A stretch of DNA of 64,000 nt from contig DASZSW010000031.1 of assembly GCA_035548515.1 (NCBI GenBank), positions 1 to 64,000 on the forward strand, read 5' to 3'. This DNA comes from DASZQY01 sp035548515. Its GTDB lineage: Bacteria > Pseudomonadota > Alphaproteobacteria > Rhizobiales > Kaistiaceae. A model generated the notes under the pieces. The model did not search any database, had not been told where the DNA came from, and saw nothing but the letters and a program-made list of their open reading frames with translations. The position numbers and the translations under genes were made by a program. This document shows, one piece after another, positions 7,508 to 16,328 of the stretch (its first letter is position 1; the number at the start of each line of letters is the position of its first letter).

Positions 7508-9238
7508 ATGACCGCAGACGCCAAGCCGGCACCGGGCGCAGGGCTTTCGTACCGCGGCCGCACGATTGCGCTGTGGGTTGTGCTGCTCGCCTTCTTCATG
7601 GACCTGCTCGACACGACGATCGTCAACGTCGCGATCCCGTCCATCCAGACGGGGCTCGGCGCGAGCTATTCCTCAATCCAATGGATCATCGCCGGGTACT
7701 CGCTGACCTTCGCATTGTTCCTCATCACCGGCGGGCGGCTCGGCGACATCTTCGGATACAAGCGGCTGTTTCTTGCCGGCATTACCGGCTTCATCGTCGC
7801 GTCGCTGTTGTCGGGCCTGGCGCAGTCGACGGGCATGCTGATCGGCGCGCGGCTGCTGCAGGGGTTCTTTGCAGCGATGATGGTGCCGCAGATCCTTTCG
7901 CTCATCCAGGTAATGTACACCACCAGCGAAGAACGCGCGGGCGTGTCGGCCTTCTATGGCGCGCTCGCGGGCGTCGCCACCGTCGGCGGTCCGATTATCG
8001 GTGCGCTCCTCATCAGCGGCAATGTATTCGGCTTCGGCTGGCGCACGATCTTCCTCGTCAACCTTCCGGTCGGCATCGCGGCTATCATCCTTGCGGCGAT
8101 TTACCTGCCCAACGCAAAGTCATCGCATCCGTTGAAGCTCGACATCGTCGGCGTGGCGCTGGTCGTGCTGGCGATGTTGCTGCTCATGTATCCGCTGATC
8201 CAGGGGCGCGAACTCGATTGGCCGGCGTGGACGTTCATCTCGATGATCGCCTCGGTGCCGGTGTTCATCGTGTTCGCGTTCAGCCAGGTATGGAAGCAAC
8301 GTCGTGACGGCTCGCCCCTGGTGGTGCCGCAGTTCTTCACCAAGCGATCGTTCGTCGCCGGCATCGCGCTTTCGGGATCGTTCTTCGCGATCGTCACCGG
8401 CTTCTTTCTGATCTTCACGCTCTTCCTGCAGATCGGGCTCGGCTATTCGGTGCTGAAAGCCGGGCTGACCGGCATCCCCTTCTCCATCGGCGTGAGCGTC
8501 GCAGCGGGCATGTCCGGGCCGGTGTTCGTGCCGAGGTTCGGACGCAACATCATCACGGTCGGACCGGTGACGATGGCCGCGGGATTCGCCCTGTTTATCT
8601 GGACGGTCAATGCATTCGGCGCCGACGTGACGCCGTACGAACTGATCCCGGCGCTGCTGATTGCGGGCGTGGGCATGGGTTTCGTGGTGGCCTCTGTCTA
8701 CCCCTTCATCCTGGCGGAAGTGCCGCTGAAAGACGCCGGCTCGGCCTCGGGGATCATCAACGCGGTCGGGCAGATCGGCGGAGCGATCGGCATCGCAGCC
8801 ATCGGCGTCATCTTCTTCGGCGTGCTGGCAAGCCAGTCGACGGCGAGCGTCGACTCGGTGCGAAGCGATCTGACGGCGGACCTGACGGCGGCAGGCCTCC
8901 CTGCCTTCGCAATCCCCAACGTAGTGACGTCGTTCGAGACATGCTTCCACGATCGGGCGAGCGCGAAGGACTTCTCCGACGTGCCGCAAAGCTGCAAGGA
9001 CGCGCAGGCAGCCCAAGCTGCGTTTGCCGCAAGCGCCCCGGCGATCGCCAAGATCGTCGGCGACGCCGTCGGCAAGCGGGCACTCGAGGCGAACCAGCGC
9101 AACTTCACGACGGCCATTTCGCGCGCGCTTGAGTGGGAAATCGGTGCGCTGGTGTTCGTGTTCTTCCTGTCGTTTCTTCTGCCGCGGCGGCCACGGGACG
9201 AGAAGGAGTTGGCGGCCGCGGGTGTCGCTGCGGCATGA
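7508..9238 (+). CDS. DHA2-family (EmrB/QacA type) multidrug efflux MFS transporter
   Basis: Inner-membrane proton/drug antiporter of 576 residues, the size of the 14-helix DHA2 group. The first helix carries FFMDLLDTTIVNVAIPSIQ, matching the family motif D1 (LDxTIVNVALP), followed by GGRLGDIFGYKRLF, the motif A loop, and RLLQGFFAAMMVPQ. The region around residues 445-530 is a long hydrophilic insert with two Cys (SFETCF and PQSC) before the last helix, which probably forms an extracytoplasmic loop. It overlaps the PadR gene by 4 bp (ATGA). The ribosome site GAGGAA is at 7495-7500. The substrate is unknown. Confidence 0.92.
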   Translation: MTADAKPAPGAGLSYRGRTIALWVVLLAFFMDLLDTTIVNVAIPSIQTGLGASYSSIQWIIAGYSLTFALFLITGGRLGDIFGYKRLFLAGITGFIVASLLSGLAQSTGMLIGARLLQGFFAAMMVPQILSLIQVMYTTSEERAGVSAFYGALAGVATVGGPIIGALLISGNVFGFGWRTIFLVNLPVGIAAIILAAIYLPNAKSSHPLKLDIVGVALVVLAMLLLMYPLIQGRELDWPAWTFISMIASVPVFIVFAFSQVWKQRRDGSPLVVPQFFTKRSFVAGIALSGSFFAIVTGFFLIFTLFLQIGLGYSVLKAGLTGIPFSIGVSVAAGMSGPVFVPRFGRNIITVGPVTMAAGFALFIWTVNAFGADVTPYELIPALLIAGVGMGFVVASVYPFILAEVPLKDAGSASGIINAVGQIGGAIGIAAIGVIFFGVLASQSTASVDSVRSDLTADLTAAGLPAFAIPNVVTSFETCFHDRASAKDFSDVPQSCKDAQAAQAAFAASAPAIAKIVGDAVGKRALEANQRNFTTAISRALEWEIGALVFVFFLSFLLPRRPRDEKELAAAGVAAA

Positions 9239-9831
9239 GCGAGAGGCCGGTTTCGAACCCGCTGGCGCTGGCGGTGCTCGCCTGCCTCGCCGAGCGGCCG
9301 ATGCATCCATACGAGATGGCGTCCACCATGCGCGAGCGGCGCAAGGACGATGCGATCAAGCTGAACTATGGGTCGCTCTATTCGGTGATCGAGTCGCTGT
9401 GCAAGCACGGCTTCATCGTCGCCAAGGAGACGATCAAGGACGGCAAGCGGCCTGAGCGTACCGTGTTCGAGTTGACGGAGAACGGACGCCTGGAGCTAGG
9501 CGACTGGCTGAGCGAGCTGCTGTCCGAGCCGACGAAGGAGTACACGCACTTCGAGGCCGGGCTGTCGCTGATGCCGGTGCTGTCGCCGGAGGAGGCGCTG
9601 AAGCTGCTAAGGCGACGCGTCGAGATGCTCGAGCTGGAGCTGGCCAAGGCGCGATCGGTCGACGCATACGCGCGCGAGCGGAGGATCCCTCGCCTGCACA
9701 TGGTGGAGCGCGAGTTCCAGGTGAGCCAGCGCGAGGCCGAGGTCAGCTTCGTGCGGGCGCTGATCGACGATCTCGCCGGTGGGCGGCTGGATGGGCTCGA
9801 GGAATGGCGAAGTTGGCACACCGCCGGATAG
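9235..9831 (+). CDS. PadR-family transcriptional regulator
   Basis: DNA-binding regulator of 198 residues. The N-terminal winged helix shows LALAVLACLAERPMHPYEM, then LNYGSLYSVIESLCKHGFI and the wing RTVFELTENGRLELGDWL, all typical of PadR. The C-terminal half is helical and contains a coiled-coil-like stretch (LLRRRVEMLELELAKAR) like the Vir_act_alpha_C dimerisation region. The start ATG overlaps the transporter stop codon, so the regulator is made together with the pump. The perfect inverted repeat at 7449-7476 is the natural candidate for its operator, giving autorepression with induction by pump substrates. Confidence 0.92.
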   Translation: MSERPVSNPLALAVLACLAERPMHPYEMASTMRERRKDDAIKLNYGSLYSVIESLCKHGFIVAKETIKDGKRPERTVFELTENGRLELGDWLSELLSEPTKEYTHFEAGLSLMPVLSPEEALKLLRRRVEMLELELAKARSVDAYARERRIPRLHMVEREFQVSQREAEVSFVRALIDDLAGGRLDGLEEWRSWHTAG

Positions 9832-9855
9832 GCGCGGCAACGTCACGCTAACCAT

Positions 9856-9898
9856 GTCAATCGATCGATTGACAAATTCAATCGTTCGATTGTATACG
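9856..9898 (+). promoter_or_regulatory. cecR: Twin operators over the cecR promoter
   Basis: An 18-bp perfect palindrome at 9856-9873 (core CAATCGATCGATTG) and a second, near-identical site at 9879-9892 (CAATCG TT CGATTG) have centres 21 bp apart, two helical turns. The core promoter is TTGACA (9869-9874), 18 bp, TATACG (9893-9898), so site 1 covers the -35 and site 2 the spacer. The ATG at 9907 is only eight bases past the -10, so the mRNA should be leaderless or nearly so. Confidence 0.7.
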
Positions 9899-9906
9899 CT
9901 TTCGCC

Positions 9907-10602
9907 ATGGCAAAGAAACCAAAGGCGAAGGCGCCCGCGCGGGCGGCTCGCCCCCGACGGGATCGCGGGGCGGATACGCGGGCGCAGCTGATCGACGCGG
10001 GGCTGGACGCCTTCGGCCTGGTCGGATTCGAAGGGGCTTCCACGCGCGAGATCGCGAAGGCGGCGAAGGCCAATCTTGCCGCCATCCTCTATCACTTCGG
10101 CGGCAAGGAAGGGCTGCACCTTGCCGTTGCCGAGCACATCGCCGAGCAGATCGGCAAGCGCGTCGCGCCGGTGCTGGCAATGATCGCAGCGCCGGAGGCC
10201 GTCGCCTCGCCGAAGGCGGCGCGGGCCGCATTGCATACGGTGGTCGAGACACTGGCCGATGTCATGCTGGGAACGGCGGACGCGGCGCGGTGGGCGCGGT
10301 TCATCGTGCGCGAGCAGATGCAGCCGACGGCTGCCTTCGATGTGATCTACCGTTTCCTCGGCAACGCCGTGAACAACGCGGGACGGCTGGTCGGCGTCAT
10401 CCTTGGCCGCCCGGCAGACGACGAGAAGCTGCGGATCCGTGTCTTCACCATCATGGGGCAGGTCCTGATCTTCCGCGTCGCACAGGCGCTGGTGCTCAGG
10501 AAAATGGGCTGGCAGGCGATCGGCGACGCCGAACGGGCGGCGATCAAGCGGATCGTGCTGCAACAGCTCGACGACATTCTCGACGCGGAGCAACGGACAT
10601 GA
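9907..10602 (+). CDS. cecR: TetR-family regulator, CecR type
   Basis: Repressor of 231 residues. After a basic N-terminal tail the TetR helix-turn-helix runs through about residues 22-68 (DTRAQLIDAGLDAFGLVGFE ... TREIAKAAKANLAAILYHFG). The C-terminal domain with RFIVREQMQPTAAFDVIY and VFTIMGQVLIFRVAQAL matches the DUF1956 domain of E. coli CecR (YbiH). In E. coli CecR controls the ybhGFSR export genes, and the same gene types follow here. It overlaps the adaptor gene by 4 bp. Twin palindromes over its promoter indicate autorepression. No ribosome site is apparent at the start. Confidence 0.9.
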   Translation: MAKKPKAKAPARAARPRRDRGADTRAQLIDAGLDAFGLVGFEGASTREIAKAAKANLAAILYHFGGKEGLHLAVAEHIAEQIGKRVAPVLAMIAAPEAVASPKAARAALHTVVETLADVMLGTADAARWARFIVREQMQPTAAFDVIYRFLGNAVNNAGRLVGVILGRPADDEKLRIRVFTIMGQVLIFRVAQALVLRKMGWQAIGDAERAAIKRIVLQQLDDILDAEQRT

Positions 10603-11543
10603 ACGCGCGTTTTCTCGTGGCGCTCCTCCCTCTCGCACTTGGCGGCTGCAACAGCAGCGAGGCGCCGCTGCAGGGCTACGTCGATGGCACCTACGTCTAC
10701 GTCGCGGCGGAAGCCGGGGGACGGGTGACGGCACGGCCGGCAATGGCGGGCACGCGCGTGAAGGCGGGCGATGTGCTGTTCACGCTCGACGAAGCCGACC
10801 AGAAGGAGCAGGTCGCCGGCGCGGAAGCACGTCTGGCACAAGCGCAGGCGCAGCTCGCCAACCTGCAAACTGGCGCGCGGCCGGAGGAGATCGCGGTGCT
10901 CGCCTCCACTCTCAGCGCGGCGCGAACCGCGCAGACGCAGGCCGACGACGACTACACACGCAAGCTGACGCTGCTGACCAAGGGCGTGGTGGCGCAGTCG
11001 GTGGTGGACGATGCCAAGGCCAAAAGGGATTCCGCGGAAGCTCAGGCCGACGCGGCAGAGCGACAACTATTGGTGGCGAAGCTCCCTGCCCGGCAGGAGG
11101 AGATCGACGCGGCGGAGAAGAATGTCGCGGCGATGCAGGCGGATCTCGCGCAGGCGCACACGGCATTCGACCGCCGGCAGATCAAGGCGCCTGCAGACGG
11201 GCTGATCGAGGAGACGTACTTCGAGCCGGGCGAACTGGTCGCCGCGGGCCAGGCCGTGGTTTCGCTGTTGCCCGACACGAACCGCAAGGTGCGCTTCTTC
11301 GTGCCGGAGCGGATGCTGTCGTCTGTGGCGCCCGGCAAGACAGTGAACGTCGGCTGCGACGGCTGTGCGGCCGGCATGAGCGCCGAGGTGACGTTCGTTG
11401 CCACCGAGGCGGAGTTCACGCCGCCGATCATCTACTCCAAGGAAAGCCGCGACAAGCTCGTGTTCCGCGTCGATGCAAAACCGGTGGGCGATGCGGCTAC
11501 GCTCAAGGTCGGCCAGCCGCTGGATATCCGGCTCGCGCCATGA
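10599..11543 (+). CDS. HlyD/YbhG-type adaptor lipoprotein of ABC exporter
   Basis: Periplasmic membrane-fusion protein of 314 residues. It begins with a lipoprotein signal, LPLALGGC with Cys 17 as the lipid-modified residue, whereas many adaptors keep an uncleaved helix. A biotinyl-lipoyl half (AGTRVKAGDVLFTLDEAD), a long coiled-coil hairpin of about residues 60-190 rich in Ala, Gln and Glu, the second lipoyl half (IKAPADGLIEETYFEPGEL) and a beta-barrel follow. It corresponds to E. coli YbhG. The ATGA overlaps on both sides place it firmly in the cecR operon. The exported compound is unknown; the E. coli homologue is linked to cephalosporin and chloramphenicol sensitivity. Confidence 0.88.
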   Translation: MNARFLVALLPLALGGCNSSEAPLQGYVDGTYVYVAAEAGGRVTARPAMAGTRVKAGDVLFTLDEADQKEQVAGAEARLAQAQAQLANLQTGARPEEIAVLASTLSAARTAQTQADDDYTRKLTLLTKGVVAQSVVDDAKAKRDSAEAQADAAERQLLVAKLPARQEEIDAAEKNVAAMQADLAQAHTAFDRRQIKAPADGLIEETYFEPGELVAAGQAVVSLLPDTNRKVRFFVPERMLSSVAPGKTVNVGCDGCAAGMSAEVTFVATEAEFTPPIIYSKESRDKLVFRVDAKPVGDAATLKVGQPLDIRLAP

Positions 11544-12481
11544 GTGCCGGCGATACCATCATCGACATCGAGGGCCTGACCAAGCGGTTCAGCGGCCGCA
11601 CTGTCGTCGATCACGTCGATCTCGAGGTGAAGCGCGGCGAGATCGTCGGATTCCTCGGGCCGAACGGCTCGGGCAAGACGACGACGATCCGCATGATCTG
11701 CGGGCTGCTGAAGCCGGACGAAGGCACGGGCACGTGCCTCGGCTACGACATCCTCACTCAGTCCGACCGGATCAAACTCGAGGTCGGCTACATGACGCAG
11801 CGGTTCTCGCTCTACGAGGACCTGACGATCGCGGAGAATCTCGATTTCGTGGCGCGGCTCTACGGATTGAAACCGCGGGCAAAGTATGTCGCCGATACGC
11901 TGGCGCGGCTGGGGCTGACGGACCGGCAGCATCAGCTTGCCGGTACGCTGTCGGGCGGATGGAAGCAGCGGCTGGCGCTCGCCGCCGCCGTCATGCATCA
12001 GCCGAAGCTGCTGCTGCTCGATGAACCCACGGCGGGCGTCGACCCGAAGGCGCGGCGCGACTTCTGGGACGAGATCCACCAGCTTGCCGCCGAAGGGCTG
12101 ACCGTGCTGGTCTCCACCCACTACATGGACGAAGCCGAGCGCTGCCACCGCATCGTCTACATCGCGTACGGCAAGGTGGTGGCGCGTGGGACCGTGCCCG
12201 AGGTGATCGCGCAATCCGGGCTGCACACGGTCGTGGTGAAGGGCGGCGACGAGGCGGCGATTGCGCGGAAGCTTCGCGGTGCGCCGGGCGTGGAGCAGAT
12301 CGCTTCTTTCGGCACCGATCTGCATGTCGTGGGCGAGGACCCTGCCCTGCTCCGCCGATCCGTCGATGCGGCGATCGCGGGGACCGGTGCGCACGCAGCC
12401 GAGGACGAGACGATCCTGGAGGACGTGTTCATCCGCCTGATGGGCGCGAGCCAGGACAACTTTGCGGGAAACCCGAAGTGA
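11540..12481 (+). CDS. ABC exporter ATPase, YbhF-like, single domain
   Basis: Cytoplasmic ATPase of 313 residues. Walker A GPNGSGKTT is near residues 40-48, the signature region TLSGGWKQRLALA near 134-146 and Walker B LLLLDEPTAGVDP soon after, then the H-loop STHYMDEAERC. The C-terminal ~90 residues form the extra domain common in drug-type ABC-2 ATPases. E. coli YbhF has two fused ATPase domains (about 580 residues); this version has one and must work as a homodimer. It lies between adaptor and permease with 4-bp overlaps on both sides. Confidence 0.92.
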   Translation: MSAGDTIIDIEGLTKRFSGRTVVDHVDLEVKRGEIVGFLGPNGSGKTTTIRMICGLLKPDEGTGTCLGYDILTQSDRIKLEVGYMTQRFSLYEDLTIAENLDFVARLYGLKPRAKYVADTLARLGLTDRQHQLAGTLSGGWKQRLALAAAVMHQPKLLLLDEPTAGVDPKARRDFWDEIHQLAAEGLTVLVSTHYMDEAERCHRIVYIAYGKVVARGTVPEVIAQSGLHTVVVKGGDEAAIARKLRGAPGVEQIASFGTDLHVVGEDPALLRRSVDAAIAGTGAHAAEDETILEDVFIRLMGASQDNFAGNPK

Positions 12482-13617
12482 GGCTGTTCGGTCTCTCGTC
12501 GTCACGCATCCTGGCCGTCATGGCCAAGGAATTCATCCAGATGCGGCGTGACCGCCTGACGTTCGCGATGATCATCGGCGTGCCGATCGTGCAGCTCGTG
12601 CTCTTCGGCTACGCGATCAACACGGACCCGAAGCGGATGCCTACCGCCGCGATCGTCGCGGATCATGGCCCCGTGGAACGATCGCTGATCGCGGCGATGC
12701 AGACCTCCAACTATTTCGATCTCATCGCAGGAGCGCCGACCGAGGCGCAGGCGCGGGCCATGCTGGCGCGCGGCGACATCGCCTACATCATCACCATACC
12801 GACGGACTTCGAGCGCAAGCTGGTGCGCGGCGAGCGGCCGCAGATCCTCGTCGAGGCCGACGCCACCGATCCGGCCGCCACCGCCGGCGGCCTGGCTGCA
12901 TTGCAGATGATCGCGACCGACGCGCTGAAGGAGGCCGCGACGGGCCCGCTGCGCACGCTGCAGCCGGGCGGACTGCCGATGGATGTCGTCGTGCACCGAC
13001 TCTACAACCCCGAGGGCATCACCGCGTACAACATCGTGCCGGGTCTGCTGGGCGTGATCCTGACGCTGACGACCATCCTGATGACGGCGCTCGCGATCAC
13101 GCGCGAGGTCGAGCGCGGGACGATCGAGAATCTGATGGCGATGCCGGCGAAGCCGGTGGAGATCATGATCGGCAAGATCGTGCCGTACATCGGCTTCGGC
13201 TTCGTTCAGATCGCGGTGATCATCATCGCGGCGAAGCTGCTGTTCCAGGTGCCGATGGAGGGACCGCTCTCGGTGCTGCTCACCGTGACGCTCCTGTTCA
13301 TCGGCGCCAATGTGACGCTCGGCTACACGTTCTCGACCATCGCGCGGAACCAGATGCAGGCGATGCAGATGACGGTTTTCTTCTTCCTGCCATCGATCCT
13401 GCTCTCGGGGTTCATGTTTCCGTTCCGCGGCATGCCCATCTGGGCGCAGTGGATCGGCGAGGTCATCCCGCTGACGCATTACCTGCGTGTGGTGCGCGGC
13501 GTGATGCTCAAGGGCGGCGGGTTTGCCGAGGTCGGGGGGCAGGTTTGGCCGCTGGCGCTTTTCTGGCTAGCGGTCGCGACGCTGGCGCTGGTCCGGTACC
13601 GGCGCACGCTGGATTAA
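12478..13617 (+). CDS. ABC-2 type exporter permease, YbhS/YbhR-like
   Basis: Inner-membrane permease of 379 residues. One helix near residues 25-45 (FAMIIGVPIVQLVLFGYAIN) is followed by a periplasmic domain of about 130 residues and then five helices, the ABC2_membrane_3 layout. ITREVERGTIENLMAMP is the cytoplasmic segment between helices seen in this family. It starts at GTG 12478, overlapping the ATPase stop (GTGA). E. coli has two permeases, YbhS and YbhR; only one is present, so a homodimer is likely. Its stop codon overlaps that of the convergent sensor kinase gene (TTAA), leaving no room for a terminator between them. Confidence 0.9.
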   Translation: MRLFGLSSSRILAVMAKEFIQMRRDRLTFAMIIGVPIVQLVLFGYAINTDPKRMPTAAIVADHGPVERSLIAAMQTSNYFDLIAGAPTEAQARAMLARGDIAYIITIPTDFERKLVRGERPQILVEADATDPAATAGGLAALQMIATDALKEAATGPLRTLQPGGLPMDVVVHRLYNPEGITAYNIVPGLLGVILTLTTILMTALAITREVERGTIENLMAMPAKPVEIMIGKIVPYIGFGFVQIAVIIIAAKLLFQVPMEGPLSVLLTVTLLFIGANVTLGYTFSTIARNQMQAMQMTVFFFLPSILLSGFMFPFRGMPIWAQWIGEVIPLTHYLRVVRGVMLKGGGFAEVGGQVWPLALFWLAVATLALVRYRRTLD

Positions 13618-15050
13618 GCAAACGCCGGTGCGCGTGTCGGCTCGACGGTTGCAAGCGGCAGGATGATCTCCGCCCTCAAGCCGCCCTCTGCCCGGTTGGT
13701 TAGCGTGACCTCGCCGCCGTGGGCGCGGGCGACGGTGCGGGCGATGGTGAGGCCGAGGCCGGTGCCGCCGGTCTCGCGATTGCGCGAGGTTTCCAGGCGA
13801 CGGAACGGGCGGAAGACCGCCTCCGCGTGAGTCTCGGGGATGCCGGGCCCGTCGTCGTCCACGACGATGTGAACCGCGCCTTTCGTCATGACCAGCGAGA
13901 CGCGAGCGACGCCGCCGTATTTCACCGCGTTGTCGATGATGTTGGTGACGGCGCGGCGGAGTGCCACCGGCTCGGCGCGATAGGCGATGCGGGGCGGCGT
14001 GTCCGGCGCCAGGACCAAAGCGGCGCCGGGCGTGTCGTCGCAAAGGGAACGGAGCATTGAAACGAGATCGACATTGGCCCGCGGCTCGGGTTGGGCGCTG
14101 TTGGAGGCGAAGGCGAGCACGGAGCGGGTCATCGTCTCGATCTCATCCAGGTCGTCGAGCATGCGTGCGCGCTGCTCCGGATCATCGATGAAATCGGCGC
14201 GGAGACGTAGACGCGTCGTTGGCGTGCGCAGATCGTGCGAGATGGCCGCGACGAGCTGCTCACGGTCGCTGAAGGAACGTTGCAGCCGCTCCTGCATCAG
14301 ATTGAAGGCGTGCGCAGCGGCGCGCACCTCGCGTGGCCCCTGCTCCGGCAGCGCGGAGGCATTAAGGTCGCGGCCGAGGCGTTCGCTCGCGGCGGCGAGC
14401 ACGGCGTACGGCGCGGTGAGACCGCGGAGCGCCCAGATCGAGGCGGCGAGTACGAGGGCTATGATCAACGCGGTGAGCGCGATGGTGTTCAGCGACCACC
14501 AGTTGGGCGACGGCGCCACGGGGATGCCGAAGTTGACCCACGTGCCGTCGCTCAACTGGACGGAGACGATATAACTGTCGTCGAGGGTATAGTCCTCGCC
14601 GATCTGTGCCAGGAACCGCTCCACCGGGCCGGCATCCGCGTCGATCTTGGGCGTCGCGGCGTCGTCTCCGTCGTCGGGCAGGTTCCGCTCGACGCGCACG
14701 TCGGTAACGCCGCTGTTGGCGAGGCGCTCCTGCATGATGTCTTCGAGCTCGGCGAGTTCCTCGTTGCCGCCCGCTGAGTCGCGGGCAGCCGGGGTGCGGC
14801 CGATGCCGACGGACAGCGTGTCGGACGACAGCGCGGAGACCAGTGCCGCACGCCCCACCTGAGGCTCGGCAGCGATGGCGCGGCTCATGGAGGAGACGCG
14901 CTCGGAGAGATGGAAGAAGCCGGTCATGCGGCTGTTCAGCGCACGATTCTCAACGATGGCGATAAGGGTCGCGGCTTCCGCGATGGCGAGGCCCGCGATG
15001 AGGATGAGCAGCGCCCACGCGGCGAGGCTGTCGGGAACGAGGCGCCTCAT
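13614..15050 (-). CDS. OmpR-class sensor histidine kinase
   Basis: Membrane sensor kinase of 478 residues. Helices lie near residues 9-32 and 188-208, enclosing a periplasmic sensor domain of about 150 residues. HAMP follows (LRGLTAPYAVLAAASERLG), then the H-box VAAISHDLRTPTTRLRLRAD with His 272, the N-box NIIDNAVKYG, and the G-boxes VDDDGPGIPE and GTGLGLTIA. The periplasmic domain carries an acidic stretch (NLPDDGDDAATPKIDADAG). The start overlaps the response-regulator stop by 4 bp. The ligand is not evident. The layout resembles EnvZ/RstB-type kinases. Confidence 0.93.
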   Translation of the reverse strand: MRRLVPDSLAAWALLILIAGLAIAEAATLIAIVENRALNSRMTGFFHLSERVSSMSRAIAAEPQVGRAALVSALSSDTLSVGIGRTPAARDSAGGNEELAELEDIMQERLANSGVTDVRVERNLPDDGDDAATPKIDADAGPVERFLAQIGEDYTLDDSYIVSVQLSDGTWVNFGIPVAPSPNWWSLNTIALTALIIALVLAASIWALRGLTAPYAVLAAASERLGRDLNASALPEQGPREVRAAAHAFNLMQERLQRSFSDREQLVAAISHDLRTPTTRLRLRADFIDDPEQRARMLDDLDEIETMTRSVLAFASNSAQPEPRANVDLVSMLRSLCDDTPGAALVLAPDTPPRIAYRAEPVALRRAVTNIIDNAVKYGGVARVSLVMTKGAVHIVVDDDGPGIPETHAEAVFRPFRRLETSRNRETGGTGLGLTIARTVARAHGGEVTLTNRAEGGLRAEIILPLATVEPTRAPAFA

Positions 15051-15769
15051 GCCGCCTCGACCTCGGGAGTAAACATGTAGCCATCGCCGCGCACGGTGAC
15101 GATCATCTCGGGCGAGCGAGGATCGGACTCGATCTTGCGACGGATGCGGCTCACCTGCACGTCGATGCTGCGATCGAAGGGCGCAGCGTCACGACCGCGG
15201 GCGAGATCGAGCAACTGGTTGCGGGTGAGCACGCGCTGGGGACGCTCGGCGAAGGCGATCAGCAGTTCGTATTCGCCGGTGGTGAGGTCAACGATCATAC
15301 CGTCCGGCGCTTCCAGCCGGCGGCGGCCGAGATCGAGCTGCCAGCCGGCAAAGCGCAGGCGCTTGGCCGTTGGCTTCATCGGGCCGGACGATGCAGCGCT
15401 GGTGACGCGCCGGAGGATGGCGCGGATGCGGGCGAGCAGTTCGCGGGGGTTGAACGGCTTGGCGAGGTAGTCGTCGGCGCCCATTTCTAGGCCGACGATG
15501 CGATCGGTCTCGTCGCCCATGGCGGTGAGCATGAGGATGGGGACCGGCGACTTCGCGCGCAACTCACGGCAGATATCGAGGCCGCTACGCCCGGGCAGCA
15601 TGACGTCGAGGATGACGAGATCAATGCGGGTGACGGCCAGGATGGCATCCATGGCGTTGGCGTCACGCGCGGCTTCGACCTTGTAGTCGTGCTTCTGGAG
15701 GAGGCGTGTGATGAGATCGCGAATCTCGCGATCGTCATCGACGATCAACAGATGCGGCCTGTCAGTCAC
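15047..15769 (-). CDS. OmpR-family response regulator
   Basis: Two-domain regulator of 240 residues. The receiver has the acidic pair DDD at 11-13, phospho-acceptor Asp 55 in LVILDVMLPG, the Thr/Ala switch MLTAMGDETD and Lys in ADDYLAKPF. The winged helix shows LTTGEYELLIAFAERPQRVL and DVQVSRIRRKIESDPRSPEMIVTVRGDGYMF in its second half. It is first in the two-gene operon with the kinase. TTACA boxes in its upstream region at 15838-15853 suggest autoregulation and control of the neighbouring small secreted protein genes. Confidence 0.94.
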   Translation of the reverse strand: MTDRPHLLIVDDDREIRDLITRLLQKHDYKVEAARDANAMDAILAVTRIDLVILDVMLPGRSGLDICRELRAKSPVPILMLTAMGDETDRIVGLEMGADDYLAKPFNPRELLARIRAILRRVTSAASSGPMKPTAKRLRFAGWQLDLGRRRLEAPDGMIVDLTTGEYELLIAFAERPQRVLTRNQLLDLARGRDAAPFDRSIDVQVSRIRRKIESDPRSPEMIVTVRGDGYMFTPEVEAA

Positions 15770-15837
15770 GGGATTTTCGTCCGTCGGCGGATCCCTCCCA
15801 GCAGCGGCAAACTAGGACATCTGCCGGCCGGGGCGGA

Positions 15838-15914
15838 TTACAGATTGTTACAAAAAGGCGTCCCGGAAACAGGCGGTTTCATGGCCGGGCCGGCCAGACA
15901 TGACCGGGTTACAG
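15838..15914 (+). promoter_or_regulatory. TTACA boxes, candidate response-regulator sites
   Basis: TTACAG at 15838-15843 and TTACAA at 15848-15853 form a direct repeat with a 10-base period, the pattern recognised by OmpR-family dimers. A third TTACAG lies at 15909-15914. They sit between the divergent response-regulator gene and the small secreted protein gene at 15994. Matching boxes occur upstream of the other small protein gene. Confidence 0.45.
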
Positions 15915-15993
15915 GCCGGTGGTGGTTTGGGCGCTGTCCGCCGCCCGGCTCGCGCCGGCGGCTCCCATCCGTTTACCAACCGGAGAATTCGTC

Positions 15994-16278
15994 ATGAAAT
16001 CCGTCACCATTCTCGGCGCCGCCGCCCTGGCCGTGCTGCTGTCGTCGGCTGCCTTCGCCGCGCAGCCGATGATGAAGCACAAGATTGTCGCAGCCACGGA
16101 CTGCTCGATCCTGGAGCATCAGTTCGCCAAGGCGCCGAAGCACAAGTCCATGTGGCTGGCCAAGGCGGAGTGGCTGAGCACACGGGGCGCCAAGCTCTGC
16201 TCGACCGGCGCTCCGATCCGCGGCGCATGGGACCTGCGCTCGGCGCTGCACCTGATCGGCGTCGCGCCGAAGGTCTGA
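15994..16278 (+). CDS. Small secreted two-cysteine protein
   Basis: Protein of 94 residues starting MKSVTILGAAALAVLLSSAA, a clear Sec signal peptide ending near AFA-AQP. CGGAG at 15981-15985 is the ribosome site, so an upstream in-frame GTG-type start is unlikely. The mature part is basic (MMKHK, APKHK) with two Cys (TDCS and KLCS) that could form a disulfide, then GAWDLRSALHLIGVAPKV at the C-terminus. The pattern recalls small periplasmic proteins common in Hyphomicrobiales, but I cannot name a function. It is transcribed toward a shared terminator and has TTACA boxes upstream. Confidence 0.75.
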   Translation: MKSVTILGAAALAVLLSSAAFAAQPMMKHKIVAATDCSILEHQFAKAPKHKSMWLAKAEWLSTRGAKLCSTGAPIRGAWDLRSALHLIGVAPKV

Positions 16279-16328
16279 GCTGCGCCCGCTTCCCTGCGGC
16301 ATCGCCGCCGGGATCACGACACAGAAAA

